From positions 7,812,001 through 7,876,000 of the forward strand of contig OZ005696.1 in the NCBI GenBank assembly GCA_963930775.1: a stretch of 64,000 nt of DNA, read 5' to 3'. The notes below the pieces were generated by a model that was not told the DNA's origin, made no database searches, and worked only from the letters and a program-made list of their open reading frames with translations. This document shows positions 9,299 through 20,779 of this stretch, one piece after another (within the stretch, counting starts at the first letter, position 1; each line of letters begins with the position of its first letter). Position numbers and translations under genes: made by a program. The stretch is from Cliona cf. orientalis. Taxonomy: Eukaryota; Porifera; Demospongiae; Clionaida; Clionaidae.

Positions 9299-9508
9299 TA
9301 CCGTATAGCGGGAAACTTTCGAGGGAGAAAATCTTCATGAATTTCGCGATTTTATAGCAACCCGCGAAAATTTTCTCCACGAAATTTTAGGCATACCACA
9401 CCCATTATGCAATCAGTTTAACATTCGGTGAAAGTTTTCTCCATGAAATGCTCCCTTCCTACCAATCTGCGAAAGTTTTCTCCCTCGAAAGTTTCCTGCT
9501 ATACAGTA
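9299..9508. mobile_element. MITE with TACCGTATAGCGGGAAA ends, TA target
   Basis: Imperfect TIRs of about 35 bp run TACCGTATAGCGGGAAACTT and TACTGTATAGCAGGAAACTT inward, with TA at both borders. The internal GAAAGTTTTCTCC words repeat. The corresponding intron of vigilin copy 2 (about 45190) lacks the element, so this is an independent insertion after duplication. The ends and TA target fit a Tc1/mariner-like origin. Confidence 0.75.
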
Positions 9509-9799
9509 TCACTTATCAAACAATTATCGCTACTAAGCAAGCCTTACTTTTATATAAGGCATATTAATTTTACACTACAAGTAACAACTAGCGTTACCTC
9601 TGGTGGTAAAGCTAAACAAGAACAATTAAACAATTAAAGGAGTGAGGAAAAGAGGAAGTTTATCTTTAATGATACTCTACATTGAACGAGCGGTGGGGGG
9701 GGGGGGGGATGCACGTTTGCAGGGGAGGAAGGAAGCACGAAAGGGGGGGGGGGGGGTTGTAACAAGGGAGAAAGAGGGGAGGGAGAAGGAGAGACTTAC

Positions 9800-9994
9800 C
9801 ACAGTGAGTGCCTGCCCGAGCTTCTCCTGGGGCCCCCTGAGAGTGATGGTGTTGACGTCCGAGTCGGAGGGCGGTACCTCGACCCACACCCCAGTGGTCT
9901 GGAGCACCTCCTGGAGACCTTGGCCACGTGGACCCACAATGTACTTATGCTGGGTCTTCTTCACCTCAACAGACACAGTTCCATACGTACGACA
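9800..9994 (-). CDS. HDLBP-like: Vigilin copy 1, exon 5 (KH3)
   Basis: 65 codons, phase 0, acceptor CTGCAG and donor GTAAGT. It encodes CRTYGTVSVEVKKTQHKYIV, then GPRGQGLQEVLQTTGVWVEV, PPSDSDVNTITLRGPQEKLG and QALTV. The GPRG loop is intact. It aligns closely with human vigilin VEVKKSQHKYVIGPKGNSLQ. Poly-G tracts in the downstream intron (9694-9757) are assembly hazards. Confidence 0.92.
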
Positions 9995-10237
9995 CTGCAG
10001 GTACATAACAATACATGCGAGATGGGAAGGAGATGTCATAATAGTTATAACTCATGTAAATTTAGGCAGTGTCTATCTACTTGCAAAAGTATACTCCTCA
10101 AATCTTGGGTGGAGAATCTAAGTTAGCACTCTGGGGTGCTAGTAATTTGTATCTTTAAAAGCTTTCGTAGATAATTCTATTTGCAGAAACTGAGGCAATG
10201 CAGTGGGAAAGCTCTAGATCTTGCAGGAAATTCTCAC

Positions 10238-10453
10238 CATCTCCTTGTAGAGTTGCATGATCTGAGCAGTTGCCTTGGCAACGGCATCCTTGTCACCAGC
10301 AACAGTGATCTCATTCTTATGGAGGGAGGGAGGTGGCATGTTTACTCGAGCTCCGGTGGAATCAGTGATTGATTTGATCACAGAGTTGTTGGGACCAGAG
10401 ATGAAGGGATGGTACTCCTTATCAACCTCAAGACGCTCAAAAGCAAGCTTTGC
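10238..10453 (-). CDS. HDLBP-like: Vigilin copy 1, exon 4 (KH2)
   Basis: 72 codons, phase 0, donor GTGAGA. It starts AKLAFERLEVDKEYHPFISG, then PNNSVIKSITDSTGARVNMP, and ends IMQLYKEM. The GxxG position reads GPNN, a degenerate loop as in human KH2 (GPYN), so weak RNA contact by this module is a family trait rather than damage. Confidence 0.9.
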
Positions 10454-10541
10454 CTGAGAGGTACATAAGAGAGGGAGAGAGGGAGAGGGAGAGAGAGAGG
10501 GGAAAGGGAGGAGGGAGACAGAGAGTGGAGAGGGAGAAGGG

Positions 10542-10693
<152 letters not shown>

Positions 10694-10965
10694 GGGAGGA
10701 GGGAGAGAGAGAAATATGCTTTTTACAGTTTATCAACAAAAGGTGCTAATTTAAAAGTTGAAGCCTTCACCTAAGTGTTAAACAATTAGTCAATCAAAAT
10801 CAAATTATCAACATTTGACAGTCTAATGCCAATTATCACCAGGCAATTCACCACAGGCGAAAATTTAATAAAAGCCAAGTTGGTCAAATCACCACAGGTA
10901 GCAGGGTGTGGTACACACATGCAAAACACACACACACTCACTCTCTCTCTCTCACACATACATAC

Positions 10966-11172
10966 CTGTTCATCGGATATCATCTGTATCTGGTGCTGAG
11001 CCTTGTCAATTCCCTCTTTGGTGCCGACTATCTTGATGATGTCTGAGGGATCGTCGTGACGAGGAATGGAGATCTTGGTAGCCGTGGACAGCTCGATGTT
11101 CTTGAGCTTTTGTCCTTCTTTGCCAATCACAAACCTGTGGTGCTCCTTGGGAATCTTCAAGTCAACATGGGC
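10966..11172 (-). CDS. HDLBP-like: Vigilin copy 1, exon 3 (KH1)
   Basis: 69 codons, phase 0, acceptor AATAG and donor GTATGT. It encodes AHVDLKIPKEHHRFVIGKEG, then QKLKNIELSTATKISIPRHD and onward to QIQMISDEQ. The GKEG loop is intact. It aligns with human vigilin AIPKEHHRFVIGKNGEKLQD. The equivalent exon in copy 2 has GKES, a broken loop. Confidence 0.92.
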
Positions 11173-11580
11173 CTATTGGTGAAGAGAGAGAGAGAGAGGG
11201 GGGGGGGGGGAGGGAGGGAGAGACACAAAGGAAGCAATAAATGAGCCAAGCCAGCCAGCACAGCAGTGAGCCCATATGAACCACTGGGTGGTCCAGCCCA
11301 CAAACCTCTGTTCCAATTAGTGGTCACTAACTGGAGGATGACCTTCCCACAGAATTACACAAGGTACAACAAAAATACACAACCTTAGAGCAAACTATGT
11401 GTCTGGGCCAATCTGGGCACTATGTATACATAGAAATAATGCCCAGATTGGTGTAACAAGTAAATTTGAACTATCCTAGGTCCATGTATGCCATACACAA
11501 GTACTCAAAGTAAGCTTCTCACACTCGTACTATCCCACAAAGTGAAAGAAATACATTGGAATCTTCATTTCCTTCCTCAC

Positions 11581-11805
11581 CTGGGTCTGGAGTTTCTGCA
11601 GTAAGTCCTTGCGAGCCTTGAGCACGCTGGGTGGCTTGCCGGTGACCATGATCGTGAGGGCGCGGTCTTTCATCTGACTCATCTCGATGTCACACCCGGT
11701 CCTCTCCATGATCTCACGGACAATGTCCAGCTGTCGACTCTCACCGCCACCAAAGGAGGGCTCGTCAAAGTTGTAGCGACGCTCCTCCACGGGGACGTGA
11801 AACAC
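11581..11805 (-). CDS. HDLBP-like: Vigilin copy 1, exon 2 (N-terminal KH-like module)
   Basis: 75 codons, phase 0, acceptor CCTAG and donor GTGAGG. It starts VFHVPVEERRYNFDEPSFGG and ends LLQKLQTQ. It aligns with human vigilin VFHVPLEERKYKDMNQFGEG through MKARKDIVARLQTQ, the divergent first KH-like unit without a clear GxxG loop. It splices directly from exon 1, which ends SSSITQ as in human ASVITQ. Copy 2 has no such exon. Confidence 0.92.
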
Positions 11806-12431
11806 CTAGGAGGGTATAAATATAAAGCTATTAATCAAGTATGCAAAGACATGAGAGAGAGGGAGAAAGAGAGAGAGAGAGAGGGGGAGAGATTACAGTT
11901 CGTGTGGGTGCATAGGTATGGGGATAAATGTAGTATAAATTATACATTTTCACATATGCTAGCATAAACACATCAACCAAAAGACAGCATCAATATAGCA
12001 TCAGTGGGTTGGATGACTAATGAAGCTGGTTGAAAACTGCGAGCTGTAAACACTGATAATGAAGAGAGAGGAAGAAATCAACAGGGCTTTAAACAAACCT
12101 TTCACTATGCAGATCAAAACTAACACACAATAATTAATACTTACAGTCACTAGTAGTATCTTCTAAACAGTTTCGTTGACAGCAAGCCAAGTAGCCAAGG
12201 AGGAAAAGTGCTGCTAGCTCCACTTTAAAACCATAAACTACTAATATGCTCCTCTGAGTCACTAGCTAAGTACTATGATGATGAAATTTCATAGGCAAGT
12301 TGCAAGACAGACAGATAGCACAGAGCAAATTATTCTTTGTTTCATCTCTGAAAGGTTCAAAGTATGGTGAAACATATCGTTTTGCAATAAAAACATAGCT
12401 GAACTTTCAAATGTTTTATCCATAAATAATA

Positions 12432-12567
12432 GTTAGACACTGTTTAGGAGGTTTCTATGTGATTTAGAAGACCGAAGGGCTCTGTGTAGAATCTCGAGCG
12501 AAGCGAGGGTTCTACTGAGCCCTGAGGTCTTCTAAATCACGTAGAAACCAACTAAACAGTGTCTAAC
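12432..12567. mobile_element. Palindromic fold-back element
   Basis: GTTAGACACTGTTTAGGAGG, then TTTCTATGTGATTTAGAAGACC, is mirrored at the right end (CTAAACAGTGTCTAAC) with only a few mismatches, leaving a loop of about 50 bp. It lies in vigilin intron 1 and has no ORF. Confidence 0.75.
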
Positions 12568-13300
12568 CTGTTTAGATCCTAGCAACAATGCCCAAAAGCT
12601 TGATACATAAACTGCTGCCTAGCAACAACCCTAACCATAGGCAAGAAAATTTACATGATTTTCTACAGAGCTTTATATGATTTTCTACAGAGCTTACATG
12701 ATTTTCTATGAAGGATAGATACTTCAGTTTAACCAATCAGATTACAGTATTTGTTACAAGTAGGATCTAATACCTTGAATAATACTCAGGTTATGATAAA
12801 CCTAAGCATCCTAGTATGAGCATCAGCAAATGAGATAATATCCATGTGCTGATCTTTACACATGCACAGAGGTATATTACTAGTACTGTCTAATTTGGGC
12901 CAGGAAGGATGAAGGATGGAGTGAGTGAGGGCAGCAATGATGATGATGTTGGCTAAACACCACCAGCCAGCCACCAGTCCCCACTTAATCAAATAAGGCC
13001 ACTAAGGTTGATAATGTATGCCAACATTCTCTGCCTGCCTTCCACCCACACACCATTGTACCAGCTGAAGTGCACACATGGGGCTGGGAGTCATTGTTCT
13101 TGAAGTAGAAAGATTTCAGACACAACACCCCCAGCCAGCTCCCCACTATTCATTTTTGTTCAAAGTACAACAATAAAAGGCCTAATGCTGAAAATCTACA
13201 AAGATCTTAATGTCTCTTTCCCTCCCCCACTCCCCCACTCCACCCCCACCCCTTCCTTCTCCCTCTCTTTCTCTGTCTCATCAGTTAAGGGTTATGGACC
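12568..13300. other. Vigilin intron 1, no gene seen
   Basis: It holds a C-rich pyrimidine stretch at 13205-13280 and no exon I can support. Confidence 0.5.
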
Positions 13301-13502
13301 TTATGCACCTATCAAAGGAAGTCCCGACTACCCCCCTCACGGGGAGTGGTGGGGATTAGGAAGGGATTAGCAATTCATCCTAGCTAATTGCCCCTATGGT
13401 TCTACACTCTTAATCGGCTAATTATTACCTAATCCCCACTCCTAACATATCAGCAAATTATTGCCATTATAAATAATAATAATAATTATTATAAACATTG
13501 AA

Positions 13503-16436
13503 TCAATTTTGACACTTTGTACAAACAAATTCTTCCGGAGCTACACTGCCAAAAATGTTCTGACACTGCCAATGATACCATTTTTCACATATCTCACACT
13601 GAATCCAATCCTCTACTTCTTCTGTTTCCTCCTGCCAATCTTTACTACACACTCCACATTTAATAGAGTTCTCACAGTCACCTTGGCTTTTCTGCTGCTT
13701 CTTTCTTGCTCTGGTTTCAGCAGCCTTTCTTGCTCCTTTCTTTCTGTTCTCCTGAACAGTCTCAAGATGCTCGATGTACCAGCGCACCTCCTCTGTAGGT
13801 AATAAGACCTTTCTTGCCAATTCTTTCATCTGATCATCTGGCATGGTACCTCTGCAGCTTTTGAGTGTAGCAGCAATGACTGTGGAGGGGGTTGACGAGA
13901 CTGCACAGCTCACTGATGATTGCAAGTTGACCAAGTTACTCTCAGGTTTCAGATAGTGACCGCTGCAGGTGCCCTTACACGTACTGCAGTTGTCGTCACC
14001 CCAGGGACGTGCAGGATCAGATACTGGCAAAGGGAGAAATGACAGCAATGGCCCTCCTGAATACCAGTGAATAACATTGTGGGAACCCCTCTTGCATATA
14101 GGGTGAATACAGTCTTCTCTAAAACAACATTTGAGAAAGAAAATATACTGCTGGGGTAGATTTGGTACCATATGTAAAGTTTTCACGGTCCAGACATCGT
14201 TGAAGTGAGAAAACAATTGGGGATCTTCTTTCTGGAGCCTTTCTCTCTCTTTTTTTGGCCCTTTCAGAAAAATTCTTAACTTCTCCCTCTCCTGCTGATC
14301 AGAGGAGGTACCCTTAAACAAGTGAATTTGAGTTCTACCACACGAACATCCATCACAACGGTCTATGTATATATCAATAGCTGTGTCCAAGTTTCTGCGA
14401 AGAATTTCCTCATCAACTTTGCCTGACTCAGCGATACAAGATCCATGAATGGTGGAGGGAATGAAGAGGGAACTATGAGCTCTAGTTAAACACCCATTCT
14501 GCAACTCTACACGATTCATGTAGGAGGAGCCACTGCTTCTTGTGGTCACGAGTGTGACCAACTTCTCCTGTTCCAAATGCCAGCGAGTCCAGTAATACTG
14601 GACTTCTTCGTGACCAGGACCTTCGTCCCCAGCACCGTCAACACGGATACAGTCTATCAACTTTGGCTTGCCTGTCTCAGTGTTGTAGAATGCATTTCTA
14701 AGTACCTCCTGTTTTGATAGCATGTTGATGTCACTAAAGTGTTGAGCAGCATTTTTAGAATGCATTGGCTGGGCTTTGGTTACTCCAGCACAGAGTTCAG
14801 TTGTTGTGGAACTTCCAGTAAAATTGTAGCTAGTTGTTTGTAAAACAGAAGGGTATCGATTCACGTAGTCGGTGTGAGTAGATAAGATATCCTTGCCACG
14901 GACTGTTGGAGTGCTATATTGATGATGGGTGCTTAGCGTATCCAATCGGAAGCCAGCTTGGTCATCTCTGTTCATGGTAAGGATATCTGTAGCATCTGTG
15001 TACTGCAGTACATTAAGATTGCGGTAAAGGGCAGCACTCCAATGAGTGTCAGGATTAAGTTTTAGTTGAAACCCTTTCCTGGCTCTTCTACTTGTGACTT
15101 GAGCTAGACCCTTGTAGCGTTTAGCCGACAACCGACGCCTATTTCTGGCGACACATAATTGTACAACAGTACCATATGAGAAGTGGTGATTGTACACCTC
15201 TTCCAAGTGTTGCTGGATTCTCTTGTACGTACATTTCTTCCCTACTTTCTTGTTTCCGTCAAACGTTCTCACTCCCGTGCGTCTCCAGGCATCGGCCCCA
15301 ACGCAGCAGCTTTCTACATATCGCTCAATTTCTTGCCCAATGTTGGGAAACTTGGAAGCAATGGTGTTTAAATGTTCAGATTTTTTCCTTCTCAGAAAAT
15401 GTTGTTCAGAAATGTATTTGGCTCGCTTTCGACGAACTTGTCTTTTGATAGCAGCAACCTTCTTAGCTATTAGTTTCTCATCATGTACCGACTTCAAGTA
15501 TGCACTTGCATCATCTGATTCAGAATCTGTTACTATTTCACCACTCATCTCTAGGGCAGCCCTCTCACGTGCATCACCATTCAAGTGGTCATCAGCCAAA
15601 TGTGCTTCATAAGATGACTTTATCTGCTTCAATTCCTCTTCTGAGAAGCCTCCTAGGTGATGGGTATAGAACTGTTCTGCCGCCTGTTGGTTATCATCAT
15701 CAATCTGTTCCATAAATTCAAACCAATTAAAATCACACCGTCTCATAATATTACCGAGGTTTGTAATTTCATTTTCAGTAAGGGAGTCGGCACCCTCAGA
15801 TGAAGTATGTGTGTCCATATCCGAATCTAGTTCTCCTCCTGAACAGGAATCGCTATCATACATGTTCTTAGTCAACTTGATTCTGGTGGAAATAATCTGG
15901 TCAAATTCTTCATGGATCCTCATACACTGTTCAATACATTCTTCGATTTTCTCCTTTTTTGAATTCATATTCTCAGGTAGGCCTAGCTCTCTACGAGCAG
16001 CAGTTGGAGTAAGGCCACTTGCCTTATACAAAGCATATCGAATGGTATCTCGCTCTCTATCACTCTGAGCAAATTTCAGTAATTGTGCAACTTCTGGTTT
16101 GCTAATTGCAATATTCTGTCTAGAATTTGTTAGCCAAGCTTCCTCGAGTATTCCCTGTAGACTTTGGTAGTTAACTTGACCAAATTTTTCCATCACAACT
16201 GTTTTTGAATTTCCTGTAGATGGTTGACCCAGTCTCAGTGTAACTAATGGCATCTGTAAAAGTTTGCGCTTTGCATGTTCGGCTGTGTAAGTAACTCCCG
16301 GAAAAGAAGATTTGAAAAGGTCAGAAAGACTACAGATGTGGTCTTGTAGTATCAGTCTAGCAGCATACAGTAAAGGTGGGCAATCAGGGCAAGGTTGAGA
16401 ATGTTCTTGTTCACATATATACATTTTGATATCCAC
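13503..16436 (-). CDS. Transposase-like protein with C-terminal PHD finger
   Basis: 977-aa single-exon protein inside the transposon. The N-terminus has paired cysteines (CEQEHSQPCPDC). Residues around 130-150 (SDRERDTIRYALYKASGLTP, then TAARRELG) look like a helix-turn-helix DNA-binding segment. The middle contains acidic motifs suited to an RNase-H-like DDE core (VLQYTDATDILTMNRDDQAG and IRVDGAGDEGPGHEEVQYYW, then TRWHLE), followed by SGSSYMNRVELQNGCLTRAH. A Cys-rich patch (CDGCSCGRTQ) follows. The last 60 residues form a C4HC3 PHD finger (CGVCSKDW, WIQCEICEKWYHWQC, CTKCQN). PHD fingers read histone tails, so this one may guide target choice. The transposase role is inferred from the TIRs and acidic motifs. 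I cannot fix the catalytic triad by eye. Confidence 0.75.
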   Translation of the reverse strand: MDIKMYICEQEHSQPCPDCPPLLYAARLILQDHICSLSDLFKSSFPGVTYTAEHAKRKLLQMPLVTLRLGQPSTGNSKTVVMEKFGQVNYQSLQGILEEAWLTNSRQNIAISKPEVAQLLKFAQSDRERDTIRYALYKASGLTPTAARRELGLPENMNSKKEKIEECIEQCMRIHEEFDQIISTRIKLTKNMYDSDSCSGGELDSDMDTHTSSEGADSLTENEITNLGNIMRRCDFNWFEFMEQIDDDNQQAAEQFYTHHLGGFSEEELKQIKSSYEAHLADDHLNGDARERAALEMSGEIVTDSESDDASAYLKSVHDEKLIAKKVAAIKRQVRRKRAKYISEQHFLRRKKSEHLNTIASKFPNIGQEIERYVESCCVGADAWRRTGVRTFDGNKKVGKKCTYKRIQQHLEEVYNHHFSYGTVVQLCVARNRRRLSAKRYKGLAQVTSRRARKGFQLKLNPDTHWSAALYRNLNVLQYTDATDILTMNRDDQAGFRLDTLSTHHQYSTPTVRGKDILSTHTDYVNRYPSVLQTTSYNFTGSSTTTELCAGVTKAQPMHSKNAAQHFSDINMLSKQEVLRNAFYNTETGKPKLIDCIRVDGAGDEGPGHEEVQYYWTRWHLEQEKLVTLVTTRSSGSSYMNRVELQNGCLTRAHSSLFIPSTIHGSCIAESGKVDEEILRRNLDTAIDIYIDRCDGCSCGRTQIHLFKGTSSDQQEREKLRIFLKGPKKERERLQKEDPQLFSHFNDVWTVKTLHMVPNLPQQYIFFLKCCFREDCIHPICKRGSHNVIHWYSGGPLLSFLPLPVSDPARPWGDDNCSTCKGTCSGHYLKPESNLVNLQSSVSCAVSSTPSTVIAATLKSCRGTMPDDQMKELARKVLLPTEEVRWYIEHLETVQENRKKGARKAAETRARKKQQKSQGDCENSIKCGVCSKDWQEETEEVEDWIQCEICEKWYHWQCQNIFGSVAPEEFVCTKCQN

Positions 16437-16576
16437 AAATTCCTTTAACGATATGTCACATACTTTGCTGATACAGATATTTTCATCAATTACGGCATAA
16501 TTACTTAATGATTGTTTAGAATATGATAAGTATGTAGATAATAATTTTTGTGGTTGCCTCCCTGTACAGGGAGGCT

Positions 16577-18467
16577 TTACGCAAAAGATTGGTCCGGTGA
16601 CAGACTCTGAGGTGGGGAGAGGGGAGAACCTGGAAAAGTTGGAGACGGCAGAGAAGCTGGAGAGCTTGGGGGAGACTCGTGGTAATCAGAGTCTATTGTT
16701 ATGGTCTCCTCACTTCCACGTTGAATATTACTTATATTTTGAGATGCATACGGTTGAGATGATGCAATTTCGGACAGAGATGATCGACGAGATGATGTAG
16801 GTTCAGGATGGGAATCAGAGTCTATTGTTATGGTGTCCTCACTTTCAAGTTGAACGTTTACTTGAGAATGAGACACATATGGCTGAGAGGATTCAATTTC
16901 GGACAGAGATGATCGACGAGATGATGTAGGTTCAGGATTGGAATCACTTGAACTTCGAGTACAAAAGCTCCGCAGAGAGGTTTGCTCAGAACCACGCCTA
17001 CTAGCCTCTGACTCAGACGAGAGTGGTGAAGGTGACTTCTGCATCAAGGATTTACGGCGGTGATATCCCTTTGATTTTTTCTCCTTAGCTTCATATGACT
17101 TTAGTTCTGCTTCCAGCTCTCTGATTTTACGCTGATGTTCCCTAATTTCAACTGTCAAATCCTCACAAACCTTGTACTCTCTTGAAGATTCAGCTTGTAG
17201 TCGTCGCCGCTCTTTGAACTTAATTGAGTCCTTGAATGATTTAATGTCGTCATGAATTTCAGTCATTCTTAGTGTGCGGATTTGACCATCAATCTTAGGA
17301 CGCTTACTGCTTGGCTGGGGGTTGCTAAATTTCTTTGATCTAGAGAGATGATATATACATGATAAATACCAAGGTCTATATACATGCATAATGTGCAGTA
17401 GCTACATTCATGCATGAACTGGCTTCCCTACATACACACAGTATGCACACAATGTCACTACACATAATGTCAATAGTATGTTAATTGCACTAAGGTCAGA
17501 CTTGACTGTACTATAATATAACCACAACAGACGAGTTCTAATGTAAACATTGTTGACACACATGCAACACATACAGACACTGAGGGGGGAAGTGGGGAGA
17601 TCAATATTAGCTTTTCACTACTGGAATATGACCATACCACACAAACACACCTGATAACTGTGCAGTACATGTACACACACCTGCTTTTTCCTTTCTTGTA
17701 TGCAAATCCTTCTTTGTGAACTCGCTCCTGGGCCTGCTCATATAAATTCTTTCGCTGAACAAGCATGGTTGGATTCTCCAAACATATTGCACCTGCTGCA
17801 TCATTAACAGCCTTTTGATGATCACTTAATGGCCGTAGGTCTTGCTTGCGATAAATTTTTGCTTGTTCCATGATTTCTTCATCAGTTGTATGAGATGATG
17901 GATCAGTATCACCTTCCTATTTGGTGATATCATAATAATTAAAACACATTTAACATGCATACTGTCAAGAAATAGTACCTTTGGCATTGACAAATTCATT
18001 GCTCCACTGGTCAAGCCAAAATGCATCTGTCGCAGGTGTGCACTAGGTCCCGACAGAATGGGTGGTGATTGAGTGGAAGTATTAGCTGCAGATTGTGTTT
18101 GTAGTACCCCTGCAATGCTCTCTGATGTACTGCACTGCTGTGTGAGCGAGTGAATGAGTGAATGAAAAAAACAAACAAACTAAAGATAGAGGCTGCTTAC
18201 CACACTTCTCTTATGTTGCCTCAACTTTCCTCTGATCACAGCTTGGTCAGGGACATCCTGATCTCGTAAATCGACAAACTTCCCCCCAAATTTATCATCA
18301 GTAGACTGTACCTGAAGGATAATATCGCTGAATTCGAACCCTTCTTGCTTGAAGTCTTCCTCGAGGTCTCGCTTAATAGCCTCTTTCAGGCTTTGGTTGT
18401 CACGAAATGAAACAATTCTATTGTAGTCAAGGACCTCGATATAGGCTGATTTCTCTTCCTTTTCCAT
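16577..18467 (-). CDS. Transposon accessory protein, 4 exons, 474 aa
   Basis: Exons, reading leftward: 18201-18467 (89 codons), 17979-18137 (53 codons), 17681-17916 and 16577-17339. All have GT-AG borders, and the summed length (1425 nt) is in frame. The N-terminal part (YIEVLDYNRIVSFRDNQSLK ... GGKFVDLRDQDVPDQAVIRG) looks like a ubiquitin/PB1-like fold. Exon 4 has a basic coiled coil (KERRRLQAESSREYKVCEDL, then TVEIREHQRKIRELEAELKS) and a Ser-rich tail with a tandem duplication of about 38 residues, PEPTSSRRSSLSEI...TITIDSD twice. Each copy ends in a likely SUMO-interacting motif (TITIDSD). It ends 140 bp before the transposase start. Function unknown. A nuclear partner of the transposase is a reasonable guess. 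Confidence 0.65.
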
Positions 18468-18677
18468 TTTTGAGAGGATTTACTCAGGTCTTCGATCTTG
18501 TCTTGTAAGCGTGCACGAGGCCAGGGTATTTAAAGCTTCTAGAAGACGTCGTATACGCATGCGCTAATGCCCCACCCCCAGGGCGGAAATTTAGTGCTAA
18601 TGAGCGGAAAATTCCCACCACGCCCCGTACCCTCCCCGTGAGGGGGGTAGTCGGGGATATCATTGATAGCTGCATTA

Positions 18678-19265
18678 AACAGAAGCAGCAGATATGGAAC
18701 ACAATAGAGGCACCATCACCTGAGGAAAATTTTCTAGTAGTAAACATTGTGGTCTATGCTACAGTGGAATTCACAGTGAGAATAACAGGGCCCTATAATA
18801 ATATCGAATTTTCGTCACACAAAGTGACTAAACACCTCCTGCCTACATACAACGAATCTCTCTATTACTGACGCTGCATGAAGTGTCCTAATTACAAGGG
18901 GTATCCTCATTTCAGGGATAGTTTAGTACATCCAAGGAAAAACAAGCAAGCTAGCTAGTATCACTTCCTAAAAGGCTTGGATTCCACAGGTTAATTATCA
19001 GAGGGACTCCCCTTGACCCATTACATCACCAGACAAAACAGCACACACCTAAAATCCTTCAACACACACAACGCCTTGACATTACCAATAGCTATCTCTA
19101 TGGTACTTCATATATAAAGAAAGTTTGACAGCAAAAGTTGTCGATAGTTATGCACCTATGTGCACAGAAACTACCTACGTACATACAGATACATGAATCT
19201 AGGCTACGTAGTTACCAGTATTCTTAAAAACCACAAGAATTTCATATGAACACTGTCAATCTGAA

Positions 19266-19306
<41 letters not shown>

Positions 19307-20779
19307 AGAAAGAGAGGGCATTAGTATGGCTACTTCAGAGTGACCTTGAAGTCACTGTACTAACATGAATCTGGCCAGGCAACAGCTGTTTCTTGAAAGC
19401 TTCACATGTCAGTGGTCCAATACATACATGTACACTAAGCAGGCAGGTAGTAAGCACACTAGACTGTCATAATTAAGAGCACTATGTAACTGTATGGTAC
19501 AGGAGGGAAATAAACTTCGCAGCAAAGTCGGCACAGCCAGGCACCTGGCACAGCTAGCTGTCTGCGTTGCTATACACCTGGGGAGCGAAGGGGTACTCGC
19601 ATCGTATGAGGATTTTCAGAAATCACCTGTCTACATTGAAATTGACATTAGTATTTAATCTTCTTGAAAGCTCAACATAAATGTATTACCAAATGGCAGC
19701 ATACAGCAGCATACAATACAACCCTACACATGTCAAAGGCTAGTAAACATTGAAAATTTCACTTTTGGAGGAACAGTTTTCTTTCATAAAGCAGAGCCTA
19801 TTGCAAAAGTAGTAGCTACAACTACATTCATAATAATATTGTACCTACATAAAGAGGGTACTCTTTCTCATATGCATGTATGTATGTACGTATGTATGAT
19901 ACTGGTGGTTTGTGTTTACACCATGTACCACAGCAGAGATTCACAAAATTGGAGCACACTCAAGGCTAAAAAAGCTTCTGGGGGTCCTAATTAGTACTTT
20001 TTCTGATGTCCCAATTATAACATCAACCTTATGATTACTGTATACGTGGAAATTTTCAATGCACAAAATGTTTGCCAAGCCCAGCTACCTTTGTATTGCA
20101 GAAGCTTTCAGGCAAATACTGGCATGATAGGATACATGTCAAACCACTACTTCTTTTAGTATCCATCTATCACGATCACAGATAATGAGAGAACTACTGC
20201 TACTGTAACATGTAGGGAGGTAGCTAGCACTCAAATTAATGGGGTGTGACTGTCATGGGTAAAAAAGCTGAACCTAGGGATTATGGGTGGCTAGGACTGA
20301 ACTTGTGAAGTATGTACTGTAACATAATATGGGTGGTGGTTGCCACAGTGACAGAGGAGCCAGATGGGCCAGGAAAACATTATTACTTATAATAATTATA
20401 AGTCAGACTCCAGACACATCTTTAGCATCATTAGGAGGACCAATGGCTTACAGACCCCAAAGGAGAAGAGGGCACATACATACATGTACTATCCATATCA
20501 GGGTGATATGGATAGGATCCAGCATCATTCACTACTTCTTGGGAAACATGTCAAACAAATCTTTTGCAGTTTTTTATAATCAAAGCAAGTATGTTCCTTC
20601 TTGTATAAACCAACTCTGGCAGAATAAGAGTCATACATTCTTGCCTTCACTCCTATAGTATTCTGCCAGAGTTGATGCATACTAGAATAAACGTACAGAC
20701 TTTCTAAGACCGTTTATTACCCAACCAAGAACCCTATTAAACACACACTTTGATAAACTCTAGTATCTGTCATGGTTAC
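18678..20779. other. Vigilin intron 1, 5' part
   Basis: No exon seen. A (GA)n run lies at 19269-19302. Positions 19967-20255 (GGCTAAAAAAGCTTCTGGGGG onward) recur at 30714-30985, 34074-34345 and 36379-36610 inside the IL-17 array, which ties the array's origin to the vigilin locus. Stable copies of AACTCTGGCAGAATA / TATTCTGCCAGAGTT (20610-20670) form a hairpin. Confidence 0.6.

Larger units (their letters stand above)
13304..18674 (-). mobile_element. Complete 5.37-kb DNA transposon, two genes
   Basis: The ends form an imperfect inverted repeat of about 44 bp: TGCACCTATCAAAGGAAGTC and TGCAGCTATCAATGATATCC, followed on both sides by CGACTACCCCCCTCACGGGGAG. The element is flanked by TTA on each side (13301-13303 and 18675-18677), a 3-bp target duplication. 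It carries a 977-aa transposase-like gene and a spliced 474-aa partner, both reading leftward and both open. The near-identical inner TIR and open frames suggest a young, possibly autonomous copy. It sits in vigilin intron 1. The 3-bp TTA target is used by PIF/Harbinger elements, but the proteins do not look like Harbinger, so I leave the superfamily open. Confidence 0.8.

Noticed and set aside
8908-9357. 149-codon + strand ORF
   Set aside because: It is the reverse strand of the vigilin KH4 exon plus a MITE. The - strand frame has clear KH homology and splice sites.
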